The notes under the pieces: model-generated
Database searches by the model: none
What the model was told of the DNA's origin: nothing
Seen by the model: only the letters and a program-made list of their open reading frames with translations
Program-made: the position numbers and the translations under genes
Shown here: piece after piece, positions 33,152-42,478 of the stretch
Layout of the letters: each line of letters starts with the position of its first letter
Position numbering within the stretch: position 1 is the first letter of the stretch
Source of the DNA: Bacillota bacterium
GTDB lineage: Bacteria; Bacillota; Clostridia; Christensenellales; Aristaeellaceae
Direction of reading: 5' to 3'
NCBI GenBank assembly: GCA_023411395.1
Contig: JAEYOV010000007.1
Location: 116,601 to 180,600, forward strand
Length of the DNA: 64,000 bases

Positions 33152-34543
33152 TTATCCCCTCCGCACCGGCGCCATATGAATCGCCATTCCCTCCACGCTG
33201 TCCAGCGCCTCGGTGACGCTTTCGGCAAAGGTGGGATGGGGCCGGATCGCTTTCAATAACTGCTCCCGTGTCAATCCATTGGCAATGGCCACCGTCATTT
33301 CGTTCACCATGTCTGTGGCCCGTTCGCACACGATCTGCGCGCCCAGCAGTACATCCGTCGCTTCATCCAGCACAAGCTTCACAAAGCCCCGCTCGCCGCC
33401 GGCGATCATGGTACGGCAGTTGGCAGTCATGATGTATTTCCCCGTGCGCACAGGAATTCCTTTTGCCTTCGCCTCGTCCGCCGTCATGCCAACGCAGGCG
33501 ATTTCCGGGCGGGTATACACACAGGAGGGCACCAAGTCCTCCCGGACAGAGGGCACATGCCCCGCCGCCCGCTCCACGCAGGCAATGCCCTGGGCAGAGG
33601 CGGCATGGGCCAATTGAATGGTTCCTGAAACATCCCCGATGGCATACACCCCGGGAACGCTGGTTTCATGGTTTGCGTTCGTCACGATGCGGCCACGGTC
33701 CGTTTCCAAAGCAAAACCTTCTACAAACAGCCCCTGGGTGCTGGCACGGCGGCCAATGGCCACAAGCACCGTATCCCCCGATACCTGGCCTCGCTTTGAA
33801 CCGGCTTCATACATAACGGTCAGGGAACTATCGTCACCCTTTTGAATCTCCATAACCCTTGCGCCTGCCAATACGGTTGCGCCGCGCTTTTTCAGGATCA
33901 TGCCAAGGTTCTGGGATATTTCCCGGTCCATTTGGGGCAATAATCTTTCCAGCGCCTCAATAACAGCAATTTCATAGCCAAGAGCCTGAAACAAGGACGC
34001 GAACTCCACACCGATCACGCCGCCGCCGATGATGATCAGGCGCTTACCGGCAGGCGGAGCGGAAAGCAGCCCGTCGCTTGTCACCACGCCGGGAAGATTG
34101 ATGCCGGGGATATTGGGAAGTATAGGCGCGGAGCCGGTGGCGATGAGGATACGCTCCGCCGTTAAAACCTTCTCCCCCACCGCAACGGTATGGCTGTCCC
34201 TGATCACGCCCGCACCTTTTAACAGCGTGATGCCATTTGGGGATATCAGTTTACCGATGCCTTCCCGCAGGGTGGACACCAGCTCGTCCTTGCGGGCATA
34301 CATTTTGTCAAAATCCAGGGTCAACTGCTCCGCCCGGATGCCCCAGGACGCAATATGGTCCAGCTCCTCAAAGCCCATGGCGGCATGGAGCAGCGCTTTG
34401 GTGGGCACGCAACCGCGGTTTAAACACGTTCCGCCCACCTCATCCTTTTCCACCAAAGCCACTTTTTGTTTCAGTTGGGCGGCCCGGATGGCCGCCTCGT
34501 AGCCCCCCGGCCCCGCTCCCAGGATGATCCAGTCAAAATCCAT
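33152..34543 (-). CDS. lpdA: Dihydrolipoyl dehydrogenase (glycine cleavage L-protein)
   Basis: A 463-residue flavoprotein that reoxidises the dihydrolipoyl arm of GcvH with NAD+. It has the FAD motif GAGPGGYEAA, the redox-active disulfide GGTCLNRGCVPTK, the NAD motif GGGVIGVEFA and the C-terminal HPTFAESVTE that carries the catalytic His. It is the last gene of the glycine cleavage operon, 13 bases after lplA. No 2-oxoacid dehydrogenase genes are nearby, so glycine cleavage is its likely role. Confidence 0.95.
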   Translation of the reverse strand: MDFDWIILGAGPGGYEAAIRAAQLKQKVALVEKDEVGGTCLNRGCVPTKALLHAAMGFEELDHIASWGIRAEQLTLDFDKMYARKDELVSTLREGIGKLISPNGITLLKGAGVIRDSHTVAVGEKVLTAERILIATGSAPILPNIPGINLPGVVTSDGLLSAPPAGKRLIIIGGGVIGVEFASLFQALGYEIAVIEALERLLPQMDREISQNLGMILKKRGATVLAGARVMEIQKGDDSSLTVMYEAGSKRGQVSGDTVLVAIGRRASTQGLFVEGFALETDRGRIVTNANHETSVPGVYAIGDVSGTIQLAHAASAQGIACVERAAGHVPSVREDLVPSCVYTRPEIACVGMTADEAKAKGIPVRTGKYIMTANCRTMIAGGERGFVKLVLDEATDVLLGAQIVCERATDMVNEMTVAIANGLTREQLLKAIRPHPTFAESVTEALDSVEGMAIHMAPVRRG

Positions 34544-34556
34544 GGCCTGTCACCCC

Positions 34557-35546
34557 TTAAAAGTTCTGGCTCATCAAAAAAGATTGCAGATCCCGGCAAA
34601 TCTCCTCCGACTGCGCACAGATGGGCGCAACCGCCTCCATAAGCGCAGCGCCATTCAGAAGGCATCCGGCAACCAAGCCAGGAATCTGCCGGATCAGTTC
34701 CACATCCAGCGCATCGGAGTAGGCGCCGCATTCCTTGACACGGCCCGCTTCCACCGAAAACTGAAGCTGGATGCCGCCCCAGGGAAACCGTGCTTCCCCC
34801 TCCCAGGTAAAAGGAATAGGCCTGCCAAGGGTCCAATCCCAAGCGGAAAATTTCGCCTTACCCTCCGCCACCTTCTCCCCGTCGATGCGGGAGGCGGGCA
34901 GTTCTTCGGGCATGGCACCATAGACCTTGCCCAAGGCCGCAATCAGCGCATCCCTAAGCAGCGGGATGGTAAGCTCGGGACAAAGCTCCTGCAAATTCAC
35001 CACCCGCGCCCGAACGGAGGATACACCCTTGGATTCCAGCTTTTGCTGGGGCACGTTCAAATAGTGGGCCAGGTTGTCCATGTCTACATGAACCAACAGC
35101 GTGCCGTGGTGATAGGCGTTGCCGCCGCTTTTATAAAAGGCGTTGCCGGAGAATTTGCGCCCATCGACCGTAATATCATTGCGGCCGGTGCGCTCCGCCG
35201 GGACCCCGAAGGAGCGCACCGCCTGCAAAATCACTTCCGTCTGCCTGGCTACGTCATAATCGGCCTCGCTCACAAGAAAAGTGAAATTCAGGTTGCCCAG
35301 GTCGTGATACACCGCGCCGCCGCCGGAAAGCCTTCGCACAAGATACCCGCCATCCTTTTCAAGCTCCGGCACCCGGACTTCCTTCCAGGCGTTTTGGTTA
35401 CGCCCGATAACCACCGTATGCCGGTTCTGCCACAGGTACAGTATGATTTCCCCCGGCTGGACGGTTTCCAGCAGGTGCTCTTCCAGCGCCAGGTTGTCAT
35501 AGGGGGCCGTGCAATCGGTCACCACATAGCGGCAGTCATGGATCAT
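34557..35546 (-). CDS. lplA: Lipoate-protein ligase A
   Basis: A 329-residue lipoate ligase that activates free lipoate with ATP and attaches it to lipoyl proteins, here GcvH. Family motifs include RNQNAWKEV, VRRLSGGGAVYHDLGNLNF and the catalytic-lysine segment ITVDGRKFSGNAFY. A C-terminal accessory domain is present. The frame is open to 35564, but AAGGAGTGATC places the start at the ATG at 35546, one base group after the gcvPB stop. Its place in the operon suggests reliance on scavenged lipoate; no lipA or lipB is seen. Confidence 0.94.
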   Translation of the reverse strand: MIHDCRYVVTDCTAPYDNLALEEHLLETVQPGEIILYLWQNRHTVVIGRNQNAWKEVRVPELEKDGGYLVRRLSGGGAVYHDLGNLNFTFLVSEADYDVARQTEVILQAVRSFGVPAERTGRNDITVDGRKFSGNAFYKSGGNAYHHGTLLVHVDMDNLAHYLNVPQQKLESKGVSSVRARVVNLQELCPELTIPLLRDALIAALGKVYGAMPEELPASRIDGEKVAEGKAKFSAWDWTLGRPIPFTWEGEARFPWGGIQLQFSVEAGRVKECGAYSDALDVELIRQIPGLVAGCLLNGAALMEAVAPICAQSEEICRDLQSFLMSQNF

Positions 35547-35550
35547 GGGA

Positions 35551-36969
35551 TCACTCCTTGTCAAATACGTAGCGCAACTTTGGGTTGCGGGCTGCGGCCA
35601 CCTCGTCGGGCCTGCCGATGGGGGTGTTTACGGGGCTTAAGTGCAAGCTCTCCGGGTCGTCCTTGGCACGCCGGGCAATTTCCTTCAGCGCGGCGACACC
35701 CTCCTCCAGCGTTTCCCGGCTTTCCGTTTCCGTAGGCTCTATCATCAGCGCCTCGTGGACGATGAGGGGGAAGTACATGGTGGGGGGATGCATGCCCTTG
35801 TCCAAAAGTGCCTTGGCCACGTCCAGGGCGGACACGCCCGTTTCCTTTTTCAAATTCTCCAATGTCAACACAAACTCATGCATGCAGGTGTGGTCAAAGG
35901 CCACGTCAAAGGTATCCTTCAGGCGGTTCATCATGTAATTGGCATTCAAAACCGCGTTTTCGGAAGCCTCCTTTATGCCCTCCCGGCCCAGAGTAAGGAT
36001 GTAGGTCAGCGCCCGCACCACCACCAGGAAGTTGCCATAGAAGGCCTTCACCTGGCCGATGCTTTGAAGACCAGGGGTTTCCCCCAGCGCGGAAGCCGGC
36101 AGGAAAGGCGCCAGGAAAGCCTTGCAGCCAACAGGGCCAGCACCGGGCCCGCCGCCGCCATGGGGCGTAGAGAAGGTTTTGTGCAGGTTCAGATGCACCA
36201 CGTCAAAGCCCATATCGCCGGGCCGCACCACACCCATGATGGCGTTGAGGTTCGCCCCGTCGTAGTAGCAGAGCCCGCCCGCCTCGTGGACAATGCGGGT
36301 AATCTCCAGGATGTTCCTGTCAAACAAGCCCAGGGTATTGGGGTTGGTGAGCATCAGACCGGCGGTATCCTCCCCCACCGCCGCCCGGAGGGCATCAAGA
36401 TCCACACAGCCGTCCGGCCCGGATGGGATGCTCACCACCGTGTAGCCAGCCATGGCGCCCGTGGCCGGGTTGGTGCCGTGGGCGGAATCTGGCACGATCA
36501 GCTTTGTCCGCTTCGCATCGCCCCTGGATTGGTGATAGGCCTTGATGAGCAGCACGCCCGTAAACTCCCCGTGGGCGCCGGCGGCGGGCTGGAAAGTCAT
36601 GCTGTCCATGCCAGTGATCTCACACAGATGCTTTTGGGCAGTGGACAACACTTCCAGGCAGCCCTGCACCGTATCCTTGGGCTGGAGGGGATGGATATTC
36701 GCAAAGCCCGGCAGCGCGGCGATCTCCTCGTTGATGCGGGGGTTGTACTTCATGGTGCAGGAACCCAGGGGGTAGAATCCGCTGTTCACGCCGTGGGCAC
36801 GGCGGGCAAGCTTGCTGTAATGGCGGCTGATGTCCGTCTCCGCCATTTCCGGCAGATGCGGAGCATTCTTCCTTTTGAGTTCTTCCGGAAGCGTAACCTC
36901 CGGCACGTCGCACTTGGGCAAGAGGCTTACATGATGACCGGGGCGGCTTGATTCAAAGATCAGATTCAT
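35551..36969 (-). CDS. gcvPB: Glycine dehydrogenase (decarboxylating) subunit 2
   Basis: A 472-residue beta subunit of the two-part P-protein. It carries the PLP-binding lysine in LNLHKTFSTPHGGGGPG. With GcvPA it decarboxylates glycine and passes the aminomethyl group to GcvH lipoamide. The split form is the rule in Firmicutes. The ATG at 36969 overlaps the gcvPA stop as ATGA, and GGGAGG lies about 10 bases upstream. Confidence 0.96.
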   Translation of the reverse strand: MNLIFESSRPGHHVSLLPKCDVPEVTLPEELKRKNAPHLPEMAETDISRHYSKLARRAHGVNSGFYPLGSCTMKYNPRINEEIAALPGFANIHPLQPKDTVQGCLEVLSTAQKHLCEITGMDSMTFQPAAGAHGEFTGVLLIKAYHQSRGDAKRTKLIVPDSAHGTNPATGAMAGYTVVSIPSGPDGCVDLDALRAAVGEDTAGLMLTNPNTLGLFDRNILEITRIVHEAGGLCYYDGANLNAIMGVVRPGDMGFDVVHLNLHKTFSTPHGGGGPGAGPVGCKAFLAPFLPASALGETPGLQSIGQVKAFYGNFLVVVRALTYILTLGREGIKEASENAVLNANYMMNRLKDTFDVAFDHTCMHEFVLTLENLKKETGVSALDVAKALLDKGMHPPTMYFPLIVHEALMIEPTETESRETLEEGVAALKEIARRAKDDPESLHLSPVNTPIGRPDEVAAARNPKLRYVFDKE

Positions 36970-38288
36970 TTTGCGCACACCTCCCGGACGGTTTGAATCA
37001 CGGTATCAAGCTGATCCCGGCTTACCTGTTCGGTGGCGCACCACAAAAGCATGTCTTCATGAAGCGGCAGCCCGCCCAGGATATCCTTGGCTTCCAGCGC
37101 TTGCAGAATAGCCTCCCGCTTCCCGCCGCAGGCGGTGACGAATTCATGGAAGAAGGGGGCGCTTCCTACCCGCCGGATGCCGGGGATCCTTGAAAGGCCC
37201 GCTTCCAGATAGTGGGCCTTGCTCATGGACTGCGAGGCCGCTTCCTTGAGGCCTTCCGGCCCCATGGCGGAAAGGTACACCGCGGCGGTGAGGGCGCACA
37301 GCGCCTGGTTGGAGCAGACATTGGAGCTGGCCTTTTCCCTTCTGATGTGCTGCTCCCTGGCCTGAAGCGTCAATACAAATGCCCGGTTGCCCTTGCCATC
37401 CACCGTTTCGCCCGCGATGCGGCCCGGCAGCTTGCGCATCATGGCTGTGGTGGCCGCCATGAACCCGAGGTACGGCCCGCCGAAGGAAAGCGGCATGCCC
37501 AAAGGCTGGCCCTCGCCCACGGCGATGTCGGCCCCGGCTTCTCCGGGAGATTGCATGAGCGCCAAAGCGATGGGGTTCACACCCAGGATGTACTTGCCAC
37601 CTGCCGCGTGCACCGTATCGCCCAGGAGCTTTGCATCCTCCAGCGCGCCGTAAAAGTTGGGCTGCTGCACAAACAAGCAGGCGGTATCCTCGCCCAGCAT
37701 GGCATGAAGCGCTTCCAAATCGGTAACGCCATCCTTCTCCGGTACGATGCGCATGGGGGCATTGGCGGCGCCGCAATACGTTTTTATGGTGGCAATGGTA
37801 TCCGGGTGGGCGGTGGCGGAAACAAGCGCCGTCACCCGCTTGCGCTCCCGGCACATGGCCACCGCTTCCGCCGCGGCCTCGGCCCCGTCGTACATGGAGG
37901 CGTTGCTTACGTCCAAGCCGGTCAATTCACAGATCATCGTTTGATATTCATAAATGGATTGCAAAATGCCCTGGCTGATTTCCGCCTGGTAAGGGGTGTA
38001 GGCGGTAACAAATTCCTCTTTGGAGGTGATGTACTTTACAATGGAGGGGATGTAGTGGTTGTACGCGCCGGCGCCGCGCAGGATCACGGAATACGTTTTG
38101 TTCTTCCGGGAAAGCTCCGTCATCTCCCGGCGCACCTCAAACTCCGTCCTGCCCTCGGGCAGATTCAAATCAGACTGCAAACGCACCTGCCGGGGCACGT
38201 CCAAAAACAGCTCCGAAATGTCTTCAAGCCCCAGGGAGGAGAGCATTTCCTGCCGCTCCTCCCTGGTGGTGGGAATATAGCTGCCCAT
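36966..38288 (-). CDS. gcvPA: Glycine dehydrogenase (decarboxylating) subunit 1
   Basis: A 440-residue alpha subunit of the P-protein. The N-terminus SYIPTTREERQEMLSSLG, the segment YTPYQAEISQGILQSIYEYQTMICELTG and ASMYDGAEAAAEA are typical. It lacks the PLP lysine, as expected for this subunit. The frame is open to 38354, but GGGAGGAG just upstream fixes the ATG at 38288, which overlaps nothing and lies 1 base after the gcvH stop. Confidence 0.96.
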   Translation of the reverse strand: MGSYIPTTREERQEMLSSLGLEDISELFLDVPRQVRLQSDLNLPEGRTEFEVRREMTELSRKNKTYSVILRGAGAYNHYIPSIVKYITSKEEFVTAYTPYQAEISQGILQSIYEYQTMICELTGLDVSNASMYDGAEAAAEAVAMCRERKRVTALVSATAHPDTIATIKTYCGAANAPMRIVPEKDGVTDLEALHAMLGEDTACLFVQQPNFYGALEDAKLLGDTVHAAGGKYILGVNPIALALMQSPGEAGADIAVGEGQPLGMPLSFGGPYLGFMAATTAMMRKLPGRIAGETVDGKGNRAFVLTLQAREQHIRREKASSNVCSNQALCALTAAVYLSAMGPEGLKEAASQSMSKAHYLEAGLSRIPGIRRVGSAPFFHEFVTACGGKREAILQALEAKDILGGLPLHEDMLLWCATEQVSRDQLDTVIQTVREVCAK

Positions 38289-38289
38289 T

Positions 38290-38667
38290 TTACTCCTCCC
38301 TGGCCATGGCCGCATAGGCGGCATCATCCATGAGCTCCACCGTGGCCGTGACATCCTTCACACGGATGAACCAGGCTTCATAGGGCGCCTGGTTGATGCT
38401 TTGCGGGCTGTCCAGAAGCGCTTCGTTGATTTCCGCCACCTCACCGGTCACGGGGCTGTATACGTCGCTGACAGCCTTTACCGATTCCACGTCGCCAAAA
38501 CCTTCCCCGGCAGTCACGTTATCCCCCGGCTGGGGCAGGTTCACAAACACCAGGTCACCCAATTCACTCTGGGCATAGTCCGTCAGGCCGATCTCCTTAA
38601 CGCCGCCGGGCAGTTCCCGGACCCATTCGTGGGTTTTGGTGTACTTCAGTTCCTTGGGGGTATTCAT
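38290..38667 (-). CDS. gcvH: Glycine cleavage system H protein
   Basis: A 125-residue lipoyl carrier. The lipoylated residue is Lys64 in ESVKAVSDVYSPVTGEV. KYTKTHEWVRE and GLTDYAQSELGD are standard family segments. It shuttles the aminomethyl group between P, T and L proteins. AAGGAGG lies 8-10 bases before the ATG at 38667; an upstream in-frame ATG at 38691 is less likely. Gap to gcvT is 36 bases. Confidence 0.96.
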   Translation of the reverse strand: MNTPKELKYTKTHEWVRELPGGVKEIGLTDYAQSELGDLVFVNLPQPGDNVTAGEGFGDVESVKAVSDVYSPVTGEVAEINEALLDSPQSINQAPYEAWFIRVKDVTATVELMDDAAYAAMAREE

Positions 38668-38703
38668 GGCGCGCTCCTCCTTCATAATCATACGGATTGG
38701 GAT

Positions 38704-39789
38704 CTACTTCTTTTTGTAAAACGGCAGCGGAACGATTTGGGCGGCAATCCGCCTTCCACGTACATCCGCTTCCACCGTATCGCCCAGGGAAAGCCCGTCC
38801 TTTTGGAGCAGCGCCATGGCGACGGCCTTGTTGAGATACGGGCAGAAGGTGCCCGAGGTGGTGTGGCCGATTTCCTCTTCTCCCCGGTACACCGTGCAGT
38901 GCTCCCTGGCGATGCCCCGGCCGGTCATTTGCAGGCCAAAGCGCGCAATTTCCGGCTCCCCTTTTTCCTCCATGGCTTTTTTGCCGATAAAACCGGCTTT
39001 GGCCATCTTCACATAATTGCCCAGCCCTGTTTCAAAGGGGGTGATATCATCATCCATCTCGTGGCCGTAAAGAGGCATGGCCGCCTCCAGGCGCAGGGTA
39101 TCCCTGGCGCCCAGGCCGCAGGGGATGAGCCCCAAGTCCTTGCCGGTATCCAGGAGAAGGTCCCATAGTTTTGGGGCATCCCCGTTGGCGCAGTACAGTT
39201 CAAACCCCGTTTCCCCCGTGTAGCCCGTGCGGGAGATGATGCAGGCAATGCCCCCCACCGTTCCCTTTTCCACGAAGGTGTAATACTTTTTCGGGATGTC
39301 CTCTTCCTTGCATAGGCGGCTTGCGATTTCCGGCGCTTTGGGCCCCTGCAGCGCCACCTGGGCTGTTGCGTCGGAAATATCCTCCATATGAACATTCCCG
39401 AACAGATGCGCCCGCATCCAGGCCACATCCTTTTCCCGGTTGGAGGCGTTCACCACCAGCATGTAGCGTTCTTCCCCCAGGCGGTAGACGATCAGGTCGT
39501 CCACAAAGCCGCCATGATCGTTGCACAGCGGGCTGTAGCGCACCTGGCCCACATTCAGGTTTCCCATATCGTTGGTGACCAGGTTCTGGATATTGTTGAG
39601 CGCGTCGGGCCCCGTAAAGAGCACTTCCCCCATGTGGGACACGTCAAACAGCCCGCAGGCCGTGCGCACAGCCATGTGCTCGGCGATTACCCCGGCGGGA
39701 TATTGCACCGGCAGAATGTACCCCGCAAAGGGAACCATTTTGCCGCCCAGCGCCACATGGCTGTCATACAGGGGCGTTTTTTTGTCCAT
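38704..39789 (-). CDS. gcvT: Glycine cleavage system T protein (aminomethyltransferase)
   Basis: A 361-residue folate-dependent aminomethyltransferase that yields 5,10-methylene-THF and ammonia. Segments: MVPFAGYILPVQYP, LFDVSHMGEV, LVTNDMGNLNVGQVRYSPLCNDHGG, and the folate-binding region with GLGARDTLRLEAAMPLYGHE. GGAGG lies 7 bases before the ATG at 39789. It is the first gene of a six-gene operon behind the glycine riboswitch. Confidence 0.97.
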   Translation of the reverse strand: MDKKTPLYDSHVALGGKMVPFAGYILPVQYPAGVIAEHMAVRTACGLFDVSHMGEVLFTGPDALNNIQNLVTNDMGNLNVGQVRYSPLCNDHGGFVDDLIVYRLGEERYMLVVNASNREKDVAWMRAHLFGNVHMEDISDATAQVALQGPKAPEIASRLCKEEDIPKKYYTFVEKGTVGGIACIISRTGYTGETGFELYCANGDAPKLWDLLLDTGKDLGLIPCGLGARDTLRLEAAMPLYGHEMDDDITPFETGLGNYVKMAKAGFIGKKAMEEKGEPEIARFGLQMTGRGIAREHCTVYRGEEEIGHTTSGTFCPYLNKAVAMALLQKDGLSLGDTVEADVRGRRIAAQIVPLPFYKKK

Positions 39790-39864
39790 GATCGTTCCTC
39801 CAGTGCAGAAATGATGATTCTTTTTGCAATGCAAAAGGCGAACAGGCCGCCTTCCGGCTGCCTA

Positions 39865-40033
39865 TCCGCCTCTGTTGTCGAACCTGAAAGATTCCTCCCC
39901 GCACGCCACGCACGAAGGAGTTGCTTCTTCGGTGCACCATGCTTTCCAGAGTTTCGTCCCGGCTTAGTCTTTTTGCCTGAGAGTTTGTTGCGTCTTCCCC
40001 TTCGGCGCCGCCATGAGGCAGTCTCTCCTAAAC
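39865..40033 (-). ncRNA. Tandem glycine riboswitch
   Basis: On the - strand the leader shows two aptamer signatures. The first runs from GGAGAGACTGCC through GCGCCGAAGGGG and AAACTCTCAGGCAAAAAGAC to CCGGGACGAAACTCTGGAAAGC. The second contains GCACCGAAGAAGCAACTCC and AATCTTTCAGGTTCGACAACAGAG. These are hallmarks of the glycine riboswitch, which usually turns gcv operons on when glycine is high. It ends about 75 bases before gcvT. Confidence 0.92.
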
Positions 40034-40069
40034 CGTTCACCCGAAATATGCAATTGTTATTCCGCTGAA

Positions 40070-40098
40070 AGTGTACAATGACGTGCGTCTTTTGTCAA
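40070..40098 (-). promoter_or_regulatory. Promoter of the glycine cleavage operon
   Basis: On the - strand TTGACA (40093-40098), 17-base spacer, TACACT (40070-40075). The expected start near 40063 lies just before the riboswitch. Confidence 0.85.
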
Positions 40099-40104
40099 TC
40101 TATA

Positions 40105-40162
40105 TTTGGAGGGCTCTGCCCTCCAAACCACCCGCTCAAGGACTTGAAGTCCTTGAAAATCC
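40105..40162. repeat. Double-hairpin repeat, diverged copy
   Basis: Hairpin 1 TTTGGAGGGC-tct-GCCCTCCAAA, linker ACCACCCGCT, hairpin 2 CAAGGACTTgAAGTCCTTG, then AAAATCC. The layout and linker match 32826-32884, while stem bases differ in a compensating way. It lies at the 3' side of the YdhK-like gene and could terminate it. Confidence 0.65.
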
Positions 40163-40169
40163 TGGAATT

Positions 40170-40703
40170 TTATGATTCATCAACGGGCTCGATCTCAAAC
40201 TCAGAAACCCATTGGTGATTGACAACCCTCTCTCCGCCGCCAACGGGGTCATAATCTACCATGTAAGCAGGCCCTCTTGAAATCTGCACGATGATTGCGC
40301 TCCTGCCGACTCCTCCATGCCCGCCCATGTGCCCGGTTCCAAGGGAAACCGTGTCGCCAATGGTCAGGGTGTTGCCCGTGCCATTCTCAATCTCCTGGGC
40401 AATCACCCAGCGATGATTAATGACCATCTTTCCGTCTTCGGCCGTATAGTCAACCGCATAAAGTATCGTTTCGTATACCCCCGATACGACACCTGACGCC
40501 CCTTGCATTCCTTCCATATGATCGGTCTTGATGACCACTGCCGTTCCCACAGGATACAGGGGGGATTTTGCGGGAATCAAGCCCTCCACCGGCGTAATTG
40601 CGACACTTGTTTGGGGGGAATGGTTGGATTGTGCGGCCAGCGCGCCGGCCAGCGATAATGCGACCACAAGAACAACCAATATAGCCGTCATTTTCTTCAT
40701 CAC
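40170..40703 (-). CDS. YdhK/DUF1541-like secreted protein
   Basis: A 177-residue exported protein. Residues 1-24 form a signal peptide (ILVVLVVALSLAGALAA) without a lipobox. Two DUF1541-like repeats follow: HMEGMQGASGVV...YAVDYTAEDGKMVINHRWVIAQEI and a second with HMGGHGG...YMVDYDPVGGGERVVNHQWVSEFEI. The family includes Bacillus YdhK; its role is not established, though it is often next to metal or thiol genes. GGAGATGATATTG precedes the ATG. It is transcribed towards the glycine operon promoter. Confidence 0.78.
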   Translation of the reverse strand: MMKKMTAILVVLVVALSLAGALAAQSNHSPQTSVAITPVEGLIPAKSPLYPVGTAVVIKTDHMEGMQGASGVVSGVYETILYAVDYTAEDGKMVINHRWVIAQEIENGTGNTLTIGDTVSLGTGHMGGHGGVGRSAIIVQISRGPAYMVDYDPVGGGERVVNHQWVSEFEIEPVDES

Positions 40704-40792
40704 AATATCATCTCCTTATTTTGATAGGGCGGTTACCAATATTTGATGTACCCACAAAATGTGAAGAAATGATGGAGACGACAGAGACACGA

Positions 40793-42466
40793 TCATTCGC
40801 CCATATGATTTCCCGGCGCAAGCTCTTCCTTCACGATGGCGTACAGCCGGTAGCCCCCTGCCAGGTTATAGGCGTCGAACCCATTCTGGGAAAGGATGCG
40901 GCAGGCAATGTAGCTGCGCAGTCCGCTATGGCAGTGGACATAGACGGGCTTGGTTTGATCCAGTTCGGAAAGCCTTTCCCTTAGCTCATCCACGGGAATA
41001 AACACCGTGCCCTCGATTCTGCCCCGCCGCCGCTCGGAAGATGTGCGGACATCCAGTAGGGTCACGCTGCCATCCCGGGGGAGGCAGTCCACGTCATGCC
41101 AGTGGAACTGCTTCACCTTTCCGGTGAGCAGGTTTTCCGCCATGAATCCAAGCATGTTCACCGGGTCCTTGGCGGAGGAGAAGGGCGGAGCGTAGCACAG
41201 TTCCAGCTCCGTCAGGTCATACACCGTCATCCCGGCCCGGATGGCGGTATTGATCACGTCGCACCGCTTGTCGACGCCCTCAAAGCCTACGATCTGCGCT
41301 CCCAGCACCTTGCCGTCCACCGTGCTAAACAAAAGCTTGATGGTTTGATTCGTGGCGCCGGGATAATACGTGGCATGGGAATAGCCAAAGGCGTACACCT
41401 TGTCATAAGCGATGTTTGCCGCCTTCAGGGCGGCCTCGTTCATCCCCGTAGCCGCAACCGTCATATCAAACAATTTCAATACAAGCGCGCCCTGGGTGCC
41501 CTTGAATGTGCTGGGGATGCCGCAGATATTGTCCGCCGCGATGCGCCCCTGCTTGTTGGCGGGCCCCGCCAGGGGTAAAAAAGAAGGCTGGCCGGATACG
41601 AAATGCGTAACCAGTACCGCGTCACCCACCGCATAGATGCCCGGGTCGGAGGTACACATGTGGTCATCCACCAAAATAGCGCCTTTCGAGCTTACATTGA
41701 GCCCTGCGGCCTTAGCCAGGCCGCCTTCGGGCCTCACACCCACGGAGAGAAGCACCATGTCGGCAGGCAGGCTTTCCTCCCCCGCCTGAACCGTCAACCC
41801 ATCCCCATCCGGCGCAATGGCCTTGACACCCGTGTTCAGCTTAAGACGGATGCCCTTTTCCCGTATATAGCCATGGACCTCGGCGGCCATGTCAAAATCA
41901 AGCGGCGCGATCACATGGTCGCACAGCTCCACTACGGTCACCTCAAGACCGGCTTCATGAAGGTTTTCCGCCATTTCCATGCCGATGGCACCGCCGCCCA
42001 CCACCACCGCGCGCTTTGGGTGCTTTTCCTCAATATATTCCCTGATGCGCAGCGTGTCCGGGATCGTGCGCAGCGTGAACACACGGGGATCCTTCACGCC
42101 GGGAATGGGCGGGACCACCGGCTCCGCACCGGGGGAGAGGATCAATGCGTCATACGGTTCCTGATACGAGGTTCCGTCCTTCAGGTTCTTCACCGTGACC
42201 GTCTTGCCGGCGGTGTCGATGGCTGTGGCCTCCGACAGGACGCGCACATCCACCCGGAACCTTTCAAAAAAGCTTTCCGGCGTTTGCAGCGTCAGTTCCT
42301 CCCGGTCTGTGATCGCCCCGCCCACATAGTAGGGCAGGCCGCAGTTGGCGTAGGAAATGTACGCGCCCCGCTCCAGCAAAACAATATCCGCCTGCTCGTT
42401 CAGCCGGCGCAAACGGGCGGCGGCGCTGGCTCCGCCCGCCACGCCGCCGATGATGACCACTTTCAT
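40793..42466 (-). CDS. CoA-disulfide reductase with C-terminal rhodanese domain
   Basis: A 557-residue fusion. The N-terminal 440 residues are a pyridine-nucleotide disulfide oxidoreductase with GGVAGGASAAARLRR, the single active Cys42 in SYANCGLPYYVGG, and the NAD(P)H motif GGGAIGMEMAENL. The last 100 residues are a rhodanese with Cys512 in VHCHSGLRS. Such CoADR-Rhd proteins reduce CoA disulfides, persulfides or polysulfides with NAD(P)H. It lies 12 bases after the single-domain rhodanese and thioredoxin genes, so the operon handles sulfane sulfur and thiol redox. Confidence 0.92.
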   Translation of the reverse strand: MKVVIIGGVAGGASAAARLRRLNEQADIVLLERGAYISYANCGLPYYVGGAITDREELTLQTPESFFERFRVDVRVLSEATAIDTAGKTVTVKNLKDGTSYQEPYDALILSPGAEPVVPPIPGVKDPRVFTLRTIPDTLRIREYIEEKHPKRAVVVGGGAIGMEMAENLHEAGLEVTVVELCDHVIAPLDFDMAAEVHGYIREKGIRLKLNTGVKAIAPDGDGLTVQAGEESLPADMVLLSVGVRPEGGLAKAAGLNVSSKGAILVDDHMCTSDPGIYAVGDAVLVTHFVSGQPSFLPLAGPANKQGRIAADNICGIPSTFKGTQGALVLKLFDMTVAATGMNEAALKAANIAYDKVYAFGYSHATYYPGATNQTIKLLFSTVDGKVLGAQIVGFEGVDKRCDVINTAIRAGMTVYDLTELELCYAPPFSSAKDPVNMLGFMAENLLTGKVKQFHWHDVDCLPRDGSVTLLDVRTSSERRRGRIEGTVFIPVDELRERLSELDQTKPVYVHCHSGLRSYIACRILSQNGFDAYNLAGGYRLYAIVKEELAPGNHMGE

Positions 42467-42478
42467 GTATTCGTTCCC

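Noticed and set aside
34524..38333. Long + strand frames opposite lplA, gcvPB and gcvPA
   Set aside because: All are antisense shadows of well-identified glycine operon genes.
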